Assembly: GCA_000433315.1 (NCBI GenBank)
Contig: FR893384.1
Location: forward strand, 62,001-126,000
Reading direction: 5' to 3'
From: Firmicutes bacterium CAG:345
GTDB taxonomy: Bacteria > Bacillota_I > Bacilli_A > RFN20 > CAG-288
DNA: 64,000 nucleotides
The position numbers were made by a program, and so were the translations under genes. This document shows positions 17,858 through 26,074 of this stretch, in pieces. Each line of letters starts with the position of its first letter. The stretch's first letter is position 1. The notes beneath the pieces were generated by a model, which did no database searches, was not told the origin of the DNA, and was given only the letters and a program-made list of their open reading frames with translations.

Positions 17858-19783
17858 ATGTATTTACTATCAGCAACTGGTATATTAAAAGAATTTCAAG
17901 GTGAACCATTGACTTCTCCTCTAACTTTTAATATTGACGAAAATGAAAAAATTGCCCTCATCGGCAGCAATGGATGTGGAAAATCCACGCTTATTAAAAT
18001 GCTTATCGGAGAATTAGAACCTGATAAAGGTCACGTAACTTTAAGCAAAAACTGCACTATCGGTTACCTTTCTCAAAGCGTCATATCCGATTTATCCCAT
18101 ACTTTATATGAAGAAGCAGAAGAAGTTTTTAAGCCTTTAATGGAAGAAGAAAAATTTCTAGAAGATCTCTGTGAAAAAATTGCCGAAGATCCTTCAAATA
18201 CCGAACTTCTTGATACTTACTCTCACCGCGAACCGCTTTTCAGAGAAAAAGATGGTTATAACTTCCGCTATAAAATTCGCTTGATTTTAAACTATTTTAA
18301 ATTCAAAGAAGAAGATTATAATCGACCTATCACTTCTTTTTCCGGCGGAGAAAGAATGAAAATAGCTTTTGCTAAACTGCTTTTATTGAATCCTTCTCTT
18401 TTAATTCTCGATGAACCGACAAACCATTTGGATATTTCGACCATCGAATGGCTAGAAGAATATTTAAAAAGCTATAAAGGAGCCATTCTTTTTGTCTCTC
18501 ACGATCGTTACTTCATCAATTCTTTAGCCACAAGAGTTCTCGAAATTGAAAAAGGTAAATTAGAATCTTATTCAGGTAACTATGATAAATATGCTGCTGA
18601 AAAAAAAGTTAGGTATGAATCACAATTAAAGCTATACCTAAAGGAAGAAAAACAAAAACAAAAACTTGAATGGTTCATTAAATTTTATATGCCAAAACCA
18701 CGCTTTGTTTCTCGTGCTCATGACCGTGAAAAAAAACTTGCCAGATTAGAAAAAACAAGAGTTGAAAAACCTACTGAAGTTAAAAATAAAGTTCATATCG
18801 ATTTTCAAGGAAAGCTCAGAGTAGGAAAAAGAGTATTTGAAACAAAAGAACTCGCTGTCGGCTATGATAAACCTCTTATTTCTGATATCGAATTTTCATT
18901 TTTCGGTGGTGATAAACTTGCAATTATGGGCGATAATGGCTCAGGAAAAACTACTTTTATCAAAACACTTTTAGGAAAGATAAAACCTTACTCCGGAAAA
19001 ATTTGTTTCTACGATAATTTCAATATCGGTTACTTACCTCAAGATGGACTTTTAATCCGCAGCAATAAAACTGTCCTTGATTATTTCCGTGATCTTTTCC
19101 CTCTTTTGACCCTTCAAGAGGTCTACAATACTTTAGGCGCATTTGATTTCTCCCGCGAAGATGATGAAAAAATAGTTGATAATCTTTCCGGTGGTGAAAA
19201 AATGCGTCTAGTATTATCGACACTGGTTGAACAAAAATATGACATTTTAGTTCTCGACGAACCGACAAACCATCTCGATATGATGACTAAAGAAGAACTG
19301 ATTGAAGCCATTGGAAAATATAAAGGGTCCATCATAATCATTTCTCACGATCGTTCATTTGTCGATAACCTTTGTAATTGTCTGCTTTATTTTGAAAACA
19401 ATAAAGCTTATTATTATCAAGGCGATTATTCGCATTTCAAAGTTGTAATGCTCGATGATATCCTCCAAGAAAAGCTCGATATCGAAAAAGCTCGTTTGGA
19501 AGAAGAAAGAAAACAAGATACCTTATATCATCTCGAACTTGAAAAAGCTCGTGTTAAATTCAAAGATGATAAACCATTAAAACCTCGTCCAAAACTAGCA
19601 AAAAATAAAATCGAAGAAAAAATGGCTCGACTTGAAAGGCTTATCGGAGAAGATGAAGTTAAGCTAGATGACCCAGAATACTATTGGGATCAATCAAAGC
19701 TCAACGCCTTACAAGAGGAGCTTGATAATTACAATAAAGAATACGAAGAATTGATGGAAATGCTTTCTTTATATGACCAGTAA
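17858..19783 (+). CDS. ABC-F family ATPase (ribosome-associated type)
   Basis: 641 residues with two ABC cassettes and no membrane spans, the architecture of ABC-F translation factors (Uup/YdiF/EttA group). Cassette 1: Walker A GSNGCGKST, signature SFSGGERMKIA, Walker B LLILDEPTNHLD. Cassette 2: GDNGSGKTT, NLSGGEKMRLV, DILVLDEPTNHLD. The linker between them (about residues 240-310) is charged and helical, the P-site interaction motif region; the C-terminal hundred residues form a Lys/Glu-rich coiled coil as in Uup. It starts nine bases after trkA without a clear ribosome binding site. The stop codon lies inside the terminator hairpin. Confidence 0.9.
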   Translation: MYLLSATGILKEFQGEPLTSPLTFNIDENEKIALIGSNGCGKSTLIKMLIGELEPDKGHVTLSKNCTIGYLSQSVISDLSHTLYEEAEEVFKPLMEEEKFLEDLCEKIAEDPSNTELLDTYSHREPLFREKDGYNFRYKIRLILNYFKFKEEDYNRPITSFSGGERMKIAFAKLLLLNPSLLILDEPTNHLDISTIEWLEEYLKSYKGAILFVSHDRYFINSLATRVLEIEKGKLESYSGNYDKYAAEKKVRYESQLKLYLKEEKQKQKLEWFIKFYMPKPRFVSRAHDREKKLARLEKTRVEKPTEVKNKVHIDFQGKLRVGKRVFETKELAVGYDKPLISDIEFSFFGGDKLAIMGDNGSGKTTFIKTLLGKIKPYSGKICFYDNFNIGYLPQDGLLIRSNKTVLDYFRDLFPLLTLQEVYNTLGAFDFSREDDEKIVDNLSGGEKMRLVLSTLVEQKYDILVLDEPTNHLDMMTKEELIEAIGKYKGSIIIISHDRSFVDNLCNCLLYFENNKAYYYQGDYSHFKVVMLDDILQEKLDIEKARLEEERKQDTLYHLELEKARVKFKDDKPLKPRPKLAKNKIEEKMARLERLIGEDEVKLDDPEYYWDQSKLNALQEELDNYNKEYEELMEMLSLYDQ

Positions 19784-19799
19784 AAACTGGTCATTTTTA
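19775..19799 (+). terminator. Intrinsic terminator after the ABC-F gene
   Basis: Seven-base perfect stem GACCAGT / ACTGGTC, loop AAAA, then ATTTTTAATTT. The stem includes the stop codon of the ABC-F gene and runs up to the convergent permease gene. Confidence 0.85.
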
Positions 19800-21248
19800 A
19801 TTTCTTCGCAAATTTAGAAAACAGTTCAATACACTTAAACTACTTGAAGAAGTAACAAATATATCGACAACAAACATCGCTGTAAATAAAACTGCTAATA
19901 TCCAAATAACTGGCGAAGTTTCTTTTCCTTTTCCAGATACTAAGCGCATCACTGCATAAAATATCAATCCCAAGGCGATACCATTGGTAATTGAATAAGT
20001 TAATAAAATCATGATAAATGTTATAAAACAAGCCATGACATCAATTTTGTTATCCCAATTTATCTTACGTAGATTAGAAAACATCAAAGCCCCAACTGAA
20101 ACTAAAGCCATCGATGTACATGGAGTATACACTGTTCCATTGACGTTGATTCCGGCAAAAACATTAAAAACTGGAAATATAGCTAAACTTAAAAAGAATA
20201 ATAAACCTGTAGTTATTGCAGCGATACCAGTTCTGGCACCACTTTCAACACCAACTGTTGATTCAGCAAATGATGTGACAGGCGAAGTACCAAAGATACC
20301 AGAAATAATTCCCCCTGTTGCATCAGCCATCATTACTCTAGTACCAACTTTAACTTTTCCTGTTTCTTTATCAATTGCACCTATCGGTTCACTTATTGCA
20401 ATAAGTGTTGCCGAAGTATCAAAAAGATGAACCATAACAAAAGAAAATACGACACCATAAGTTTGCGGCTTTGTTAAAATAGTCGGTATAGCTAAAATAC
20501 TCTTTCCAAAAACATCTTTTATATCACCAATAGATCCAGTATCACCTGAAAAACTAGGCATATTGGGAACATTAAAAGCCCCTAATATCAAACCGATTGC
20601 AGCCACAACAAACATCGATATCAAAATCGCGAAAGTGTTGATGTATTTATTTTTTACCACCATCAAAGCAAACGCTAAAATTATTCCAAATAACGCCAAT
20701 AAAACATAGGCATTTCCATTCGCTGGATTTAAGTTACCTAAAGACACAAAAGTTGAACCATTAGCTTGAATAATTCCGCCCATTTTAAGTCCTACAAAGC
20801 AGATGAAAGCGCCTAACCCAGCCGAAATAGTATATTTTAAAGATTGTGGAATAGCATCAATTATTATTCTCCGAATTGGGGTAACTGTAAAAATAAAAAA
20901 TATTATTCCGGAAAGAATGACAACAGCTAGACCTTCTTGCCAAGTATAACCAAGTTGTCCACATACTGTAAAAGCCAAATAAGCATTCATTCCCATACCA
21001 GCAGATAACGCTACAGGATAATTGCCTACAATTCCCATAATAAGACAACAAATTCCAGAACAAATTGCGGTTGCAGCAAAAACTGCTCCAGAAGAAATAC
21101 CAGTTGAACTAATAATCGAAGTATTAACTGGAAGAATATAAAGCATTGCAAAAAATACTAAAACTCCGCCGAGAATCTCTTTAAAAACTGTCGATCCTCT
21201 TTCCTGCAGTTTAAAATAATTATTCAATACCTTGCCTATTTTTTTCAT
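19797..21248 (-). CDS. Purine permease, AzgA-type NCS2 family
   Basis: 483-residue membrane transporter, expected to import adenine, guanine or hypoxanthine by proton symport. The start ERGSTVFKEILGGVLVFFAM and the blocks YILPVNTSIISSTGI, SAGMGMNAYLAFTVC and TSPVTSFAESTVGVESGARTG are diagnostic of the AzgA branch (PbuG/PbuO relatives) rather than the uracil or xanthine branch. Twelve to fourteen spans are visible. Convergent with the ABC-F gene. The 5' spacer is too short and T-rich for a purine riboswitch; none was found. Confidence 0.9.
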   Translation of the reverse strand: MKKIGKVLNNYFKLQERGSTVFKEILGGVLVFFAMLYILPVNTSIISSTGISSGAVFAATAICSGICCLIMGIVGNYPVALSAGMGMNAYLAFTVCGQLGYTWQEGLAVVILSGIIFFIFTVTPIRRIIIDAIPQSLKYTISAGLGAFICFVGLKMGGIIQANGSTFVSLGNLNPANGNAYVLLALFGIILAFALMVVKNKYINTFAILISMFVVAAIGLILGAFNVPNMPSFSGDTGSIGDIKDVFGKSILAIPTILTKPQTYGVVFSFVMVHLFDTSATLIAISEPIGAIDKETGKVKVGTRVMMADATGGIISGIFGTSPVTSFAESTVGVESGARTGIAAITTGLLFFLSLAIFPVFNVFAGINVNGTVYTPCTSMALVSVGALMFSNLRKINWDNKIDVMACFITFIMILLTYSITNGIALGLIFYAVMRLVSGKGKETSPVIWILAVLFTAMFVVDIFVTSSSSLSVLNCFLNLRRN

Positions 21249-21302
21249 GTTCCCCTCTTTTCCTTATTAAGTATAAATTATCAAAAAAGATATAACAAGA
21301 AA

Positions 21303-21363
21303 TTTTTTAAAAAATAGACAATTTCATATATTTTTCAAAATATTTCATTTTTTCATATTTTTT
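21303..21363. repeat. T-tract array in the divergent spacer
   Basis: T runs start at 21303, 21322, 21331, 21343, 21348 and 21358, most with the ATTTTTC form. It lies between the purine permease and the 21434 gene, resembling the array upstream of potA. Confidence 0.4.
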
Positions 21364-21433
21364 CAGCAGTAGATATTTATTGTCCTTTTCATTTATTAAA
21401 CTTTTTAATATAATAGCATCAAGGAGATTCCCA

Positions 21434-22282
21434 ATGAAATTTATAAAAGGTTTAATCAAATTTATTCTCGGATTACTTATCATAGGCGGCGGAACTTATG
21501 TTTTTGTCAGAGTAAAATATGGTATCGATCCAATCAATACAATCAATCAACTTTCTCAATTAAATGAAAAAGTCGATGAAAAAAAGTTAGCACCAGATCC
21601 ATTCGATGAAAATGATCTGACTGGCGCTATGACTTCACTTAATAATTCCGTTCCAAATTTAGTATCATACGATGAACAAAATGGCTACTCATTCAACTAT
21701 AGTATCGATAAAAGATTTGTAGCAACATATCAAATTACCGATAAAGAACTTGGGGCTTTAGCTGATACATTGCTTAAAACTCAAGCAAAAGATGGTATAA
21801 AAATCGGCGATACACTTGTTCCTATTTCACTTATCGACTTCTCTTTTTCACCAAACATAATCAGTGGAGAAACAATAACTACTTTCTCAGTATTAGTTAA
21901 GATTTCTCTTGATCCATTTATAGCAAAGATGAGCTCCTTCCCTCTCAATATGTTAAGAAATAAAGTTCCTGAAAATTTATATGTCAATTCAATATTTGAT
22001 GTAACAAAAACTGATGACAGCTTTGGATATAATGTTAATCACAATACTCTCAAACTCAACTACTTAACCTCCGCCGATTCCGAAGATTTCATCAATACAT
22101 TAAATGCCTTATTATCAATTGGTACAGCTGAATCATTGAATATGACCATCGGTTCTAAAATTATGGATTTATTAATCGGTACACAATTCGACCCTGGTCT
22201 AATATATAATCTTTCCTATCTTGGAGCAACAACATACGAATTCAGTTATACAAACAATCAAAATTTATTGACAGTAAAATAA
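21434..22282 (+). CDS. Membrane-anchored protein of unknown function
   Basis: 282 residues. Start ATG at 21434 is chosen because AAGGAG lies eight bases upstream; an upstream in-frame start at 21380 would lack a binding site. One N-terminal membrane span (FIKGLIKFILGLLIIGGGTYVFV) is followed by an extracellular domain rich in Asn, Ser and Asp. I recognise no family. The ectodomain has regular strands such as GIKIGDTLVPISLIDFSFSP, so it is probably folded and not disordered. It stands alone with its own terminator. Confidence 0.75.
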   Translation: MKFIKGLIKFILGLLIIGGGTYVFVRVKYGIDPINTINQLSQLNEKVDEKKLAPDPFDENDLTGAMTSLNNSVPNLVSYDEQNGYSFNYSIDKRFVATYQITDKELGALADTLLKTQAKDGIKIGDTLVPISLIDFSFSPNIISGETITTFSVLVKISLDPFIAKMSSFPLNMLRNKVPENLYVNSIFDVTKTDDSFGYNVNHNTLKLNYLTSADSEDFINTLNALLSIGTAESLNMTIGSKIMDLLIGTQFDPGLIYNLSYLGATTYEFSYTNNQNLLTVK

Positions 22283-22283
22283 A

Positions 22284-22309
22284 ATGGAAGCTGACCGCTT
22301 CCATTTTTT
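22284..22309. terminator. Bidirectional terminator
   Basis: Eight-base perfect stem ATGGAAGC / GCTTCCAT, loop TGACC; followed by six T on the plus strand and by TTTTATTTTA on the minus strand. It serves both convergent genes. Confidence 0.85.
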
Positions 22310-22631
22310 AAACTATTACTTTAAAATATAAAATCGCTGTTCCAATAATTAAGACAAAGGCAATAAAAACCATACATGTATCAATTATTGCCATTATAGT
22401 TTTCTTTCTTTTTCGTATGCAATCAATTAAATAATAAACACCTAAAACAATTCCAGGAATTGAAACAACAAAAATAACTATCGGCATGACGATAAAAAAC
22501 ATATTAGTATTAAAACGCAAATTAATATTAGCATTAAAAAGTAAGAACCCAAAAATATAAAAAGTGTTCATAAATATTAATATGGCATATATAAATGTTG
22601 TTGCTTTATCTAATTTATCGATTTCTTCCAT
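22308..22631 (-). CDS. Small three-span membrane protein, unknown function
   Basis: 107 residues with three hydrophobic segments (about 12-33, 42-66 and 78-105) and a short KKRKK-type basic loop (IRKRKKT) between the last two, which suggests that this loop faces the cytoplasm. No family recognised. It stands alone. Confidence 0.6.
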   Translation of the reverse strand: MEEIDKLDKATTFIYAILIFMNTFYIFGFLLFNANINLRFNTNMFFIVMPIVIFVVSIPGIVLGVYYLIDCIRKRKKTIMAIIDTCMVFIAFVLIIGTAILYFKVIV

Positions 22632-22954
22632 AACTATCTACCTTTTGCATTGTACTACATTTTCCTCCCTTTTGTCTAATTTTCAAAAAAATAAAATGCA
22701 AATTCTTTTATTTTCTAAATGTTTCTATTTTTTGTAAAAACTTGTCGAAATTATAAAGAAACACGTTATTTTCAAGTAACAGAAAGCCTTAAAGATGACA
22801 AAATATGTGAAAGGAAAATTTCACCTTTTTATTTAACTAACGATTTTTATGAAAAACAATTATCACAACAGACAAAACATATGCGACAAATATAAAAGGT
22901 ATAAAAATTGTAATTTTAATTGACTTTTTATTATCTTAAATAAAAAATTAAATA
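22632..22954. other. AT-rich spacer with one plus-strand terminator-like hairpin
   Basis: No gene supported. A hairpin at 22807-22824 (GTGAAA / TTTCAC) followed by CTTTTTATTT could end a short plus-strand RNA, but I find no good promoter for it. Confidence 0.3.
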
Positions 22955-22990
22955 ATAAAAATCCTAGAAAAATTGTTTCCAATTCTAGGA
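22955..22990 (-). terminator. Minus-strand terminator, distal
   Basis: On the minus strand TCCTAGAATTG and its partner close around a GAAA loop with a small bulge, ending in TTTTTATTATTT. It is a backup behind the 23015-23034 hairpin. Confidence 0.7.
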
Positions 22991-23009
22991 CTTCTTTATT
23001 TACTTTCAA

Positions 23010-23034
23010 TTAAAAACTAGCCTTTCGGCTAGTT
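23010..23034 (-). terminator. Terminator of the pilin-like gene
   Basis: Eight-base perfect stem AACTAGCC / GGCTAGTT with a four-base loop; on the minus strand it runs into TTTTTAATT. It lies 32 bases after the pilin-like stop codon. Confidence 0.8.
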
Positions 23035-23065
23035 AGATTTATCTATCTGATTATAAATTATATAT

Positions 23066-23545
23066 TTATTCAGTTAAAGCTGCTGCTTCACCAACTGTAA
23101 AATTAGAGAAGTCGATTGTATAAGAATAATAAGCTGTGCTGTATTTTAATTGAGCCATTGTTCCATCAGTATCATTAGCTTCACTAACTTGAGCAATTGT
23201 TGAAGTATTAGTTCCATTGACAACAATTCCATTTGTTGCTAATAAAGAGACTAATTGAGATAATTCACCTTTACCTTCAGCTGCAGCATTTTTAAATTTA
23301 AGTGAATATTTACTATCTGTACCTTGTACTGCTTTTATGCTATCATCGCTTTCATCTAATGCAGCAACACGGATAACATCCATAACTTGTTGAGCTTCTG
23401 CTTTTCCTGTTGTCTTACGTGCACTTGTTGTGACACCGAAGTATGTTGCAACTGATGCTGCTGATAAAATAGCAATGATTGCAATTACGACGACTAATTC
23501 GACGAGTGTGAAACCTTTTTTGAGTTTCTTACTAAATTTTTTCAT
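23066..23545 (-). CDS. Type IV pilin-like protein (class of major/pseudo-pilins)
   Basis: 159 residues. The N terminus has a prepilin peptidase site, basic leader KKFSKKLKKG then FTLVELVVVIAIIAIL, with the essential Glu at +5 of the mature protein; the hydrophobic helix continues to about residue 33. The rest is a Thr/Ser/Ala-rich globular head. No assembly ATPase, prepilin peptidase or platform protein occurs in the window, so it is an orphan here. It may be a competence-type (ComGC-like) or a surface pilus subunit. Confidence 0.85.
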   Translation of the reverse strand: MKKFSKKLKKGFTLVELVVVIAIIAILSAASVATYFGVTTSARKTTGKAEAQQVMDVIRVAALDESDDSIKAVQGTDSKYSLKFKNAAAEGKGELSQLVSLLATNGIVVNGTNTSTIAQVSEANDTDGTMAQLKYSTAYYSYTIDFSNFTVGEAAALTE

Positions 23546-23840
23546 AAATTATTTTTTCTCCCTTCTTTATGAAAATTTTCCAAGTATACTTTTTTTATTG
23601 GAGTGTAGTATTAACTCTTAGCACAATAATTAACTAACCACGCTATTTATTTATGCAACTTAATAATACCCCCCAGGTAAAATTTTTCAATACTATTTCT
23701 TTATTTTATTTTATTAATTTATTATTCTTTTACTTATAAAAATTTTTAATTAGTAGCAAACTCTTACTTTTAATTATATTTCGAAATAAAATTACTAAAA
23801 AATATTAAATATTTTTTAAATGCAAATTTTATCCATGCAA
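23546..23840. other. Spacer upstream of the pilin-like gene
   Basis: AT-rich, no gene seen. TATACT on the minus strand at about 23585-23590 could be a -10 box for the pilin-like gene, without a convincing -35. Confidence 0.35.
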
Positions 23841-23867
23841 AAAGGCGCCGAAGCGCCTTTTATTTTT
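23841..23867. terminator. Strong bidirectional hairpin terminator
   Basis: Eight-base perfect stem AAAGGCGC / GCGCCTTT. On the minus strand the loop is the very stable C(TTCG)G type and five T follow, directly behind the 726-residue lipoprotein gene; on the plus strand TATTTTTTTA follows. Confidence 0.9.
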
Positions 23868-23871
23868 TTAT

Positions 23872-26052
23872 TTAAATTTTAGTACCAGTAAATTCTTCAA
23901 ATGTAAATGTTGTTTGAATTTGAGCATCATCCCAGTTTAAGATACCAATACTACCACCATTATAATCTGGCAATTCTACTTCAGATCTTGTTGAAAAGTC
24001 TTGTATTGTAATATCTCTTTTTATACCATTGATATAAATAGATAATGTCTTTCCTTCAATAACAACTCTAATACTTTGTCCATCAACCCATTCACAAATA
24101 CCACAGACAAAGTTTGCGTTAATACTATTATTAATATAATGTACTTGAACCCAAGCTTCTGTTTCCATTTGGAAAACTGTTACAGCATAGCCTTTTGGAT
24201 ACATACCTAAGCTTTCTGCTCCAATTAAAACACTTTTAGCATTGATACCGGCATATGGATTAGCTTTTTGTGCACCATCAATCTTGAAAGTTAAATCAAT
24301 ATCTGAATATCTATCTTTAGAAAGTTGCCATCCTGCACTTACCGTGGTAGGTGTTGTAACAGAATTTGTTCCTTTTTCATGAGTCCATTGATTCATTGTG
24401 TGATCAACTACTACATCCCAAGAACTCATAGTTGAATTATCTGTACTAAAGATTGCATCCATTAAAGCTGTTGCTCTAATTTTTGCACCATTTGCTAAAT
24501 AATTATCGGCTTCTTTTACCATTACTTTTAGCTCATTAATAGCAGAAATTATATCTTCATATGTTGCATCCAAATCTTCAGCTAATCCAAGAATACTAGC
24601 TTTTTTAGCATTGATGTTACTAGCAGTTTCAGTATCGTATTTTGTTGTATCAACTTTAGCAAAATAATTAGTAGCTAATTCTATCGCATGTTCTTTTCCA
24701 TCAATGTATGTTGATCCAGCAAGCATTGATAACTTTAAGGTAAATGGAACTCCATTATTACCCCAAGTTATAATTCCTAATTGTCTTTCAGTAGCAACAG
24801 TATATTTACCACCAAAACTTAAATCAACAGCACAAACTTTAGCGTTCTCTCCATACTTTTGATAGTCAGCTTCTTTAAAGATCTTTAATGTTGTTCCAGA
24901 AATTTTCGCACGTAATTCTGTATTTACAACTTTTTCTCCAGGATAATCATCAGTAAATACCCATCCACCAATATATTCATAAGATCCTGCCGTTGCACCA
25001 TAGAAATTATCGATATGGTAAACTTGAATATATTCAAATCCTGCGCCACGGGCAATATTAAGTGTGAAACCATCAAGTCCATCACCGTCAGAAACTGAAG
25101 TTTTAGTTGCAAATAATAATCCAGATAAGCTTTGATATGTGTCGGCATTTACTGAAAATACTACTTCCATATCTCCACTATATTTTGTCGAATCTAATGC
25201 ATAACCATCATCTTTAGTTGTTATGGTCTTATCTTCGTTTAAAACCATCTGATCTCTATGAGCATTTACTAAATCCCATCCAGCATCTTCACCAAATGGA
25301 AGAATTTCTTCCATGGTATACATTGCATTTGTCTTTGCAGTTGCAATCGCATTTGAAAGAGGTGATAAGTCAATTGCTTCTAATGCTTCGATACTTGTTG
25401 CAGCATTGATTTGATTTTTCAATGTATCTTGAATAGCTAACAATTCATTGATTTCCTTAGAACGATATTGGGTTGGAGAAGAAATTTCTATTTTTGCTAA
25501 TACTTCTTGTTTCTTTTGTTCTAATTGTTTAGCTAATTCTTCTGCTTCTTCTTGTTCATATTGAGCTTTTGTTTTCAATTCAGAAACTTGAGTCTTAAAT
25601 GCTGAAAAGACGGCATCAATTTCATCAACATCATTTGAATCATTTAAAACACCTTGCATTGATGAAACTAATGTTCTTAATGTTTCTTGTTCAGCTTCGC
25701 GATATGCATCATAACTTAAAGAAGCAATGTAATTAGATACTTCTTCTTTTTTAGCAACTAAGTTTTGATCAATTGATGATGTAGAAGAAGAGCTAGTTGT
25801 TGAAGAAGTTGAGGTAGAAGTTGATGAACTTGTACTTGTACTACTTGAAGGAGTAGTACTAGAAGAAGAGGATGAGCTTGTTGAAGTCGAAGTACTTGAA
25901 GAAGTGGATGATGGTAAAGATGTTGTGCAATTGCTTGCAGAAATAGAAGATGAGGAGGAAGGACGCGAACTGGAACTAGATGTAGTTGGAGTTGTTGTAC
26001 AACCTGCTAATAAAAATAAACTACTTAATAAGATTAATGATTTCTTTTTCAT
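23872..26052 (-). CDS. Ser-rich stalk lipoprotein with coiled coil and two LamG-like domains
   Basis: 726 residues. Signal ends FLLAGC (Cys 18); Ser/Thr linker to about residue 95. A charged helical region follows (about 98-210, with AEQETLRTLVSS and ELAKQLEQKKQEVLAKIE), then two beta-rich domains of about 190 residues each that resemble each other: both contain an early W-D-(L/V)-V segment, a YSGDMEVVFSVNAD / YSDIDLTFKIDGA strand, (G)EYIQVYHID / EAWVQVHYIN and GIITWGNNG / GIGILNWDDA-like closing strands. This fits concanavalin/LamG-like sugar-binding folds. A short helical spacer (ETASNINAKKASILGLAEDL) lies between them. Second gene of a two-gene operon. Confidence 0.8.
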   Translation of the reverse strand: MKKKSLILLSSLFLLAGCTTTPTTSSSSSRPSSSSSISASNCTTSLPSSTSSSTSTSTSSSSSSSTTPSSSTSTSSSTSTSTSSTTSSSSTSSIDQNLVAKKEEVSNYIASLSYDAYREAEQETLRTLVSSMQGVLNDSNDVDEIDAVFSAFKTQVSELKTKAQYEQEEAEELAKQLEQKKQEVLAKIEISSPTQYRSKEINELLAIQDTLKNQINAATSIEALEAIDLSPLSNAIATAKTNAMYTMEEILPFGEDAGWDLVNAHRDQMVLNEDKTITTKDDGYALDSTKYSGDMEVVFSVNADTYQSLSGLLFATKTSVSDGDGLDGFTLNIARGAGFEYIQVYHIDNFYGATAGSYEYIGGWVFTDDYPGEKVVNTELRAKISGTTLKIFKEADYQKYGENAKVCAVDLSFGGKYTVATERQLGIITWGNNGVPFTLKLSMLAGSTYIDGKEHAIELATNYFAKVDTTKYDTETASNINAKKASILGLAEDLDATYEDIISAINELKVMVKEADNYLANGAKIRATALMDAIFSTDNSTMSSWDVVVDHTMNQWTHEKGTNSVTTPTTVSAGWQLSKDRYSDIDLTFKIDGAQKANPYAGINAKSVLIGAESLGMYPKGYAVTVFQMETEAWVQVHYINNSINANFVCGICEWVDGQSIRVVIEGKTLSIYINGIKRDITIQDFSTRSEVELPDYNGGSIGILNWDDAQIQTTFTFEEFTGTKI

Positions 26053-26074
26053 AATTAATTCTCCTTTTAAAACC

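Noticed and set aside
21249..21433. Purine riboswitch in front of the AzgA-type permease
   Set aside because: Spacer is T-rich and lacks the conserved junction sequences of the class.
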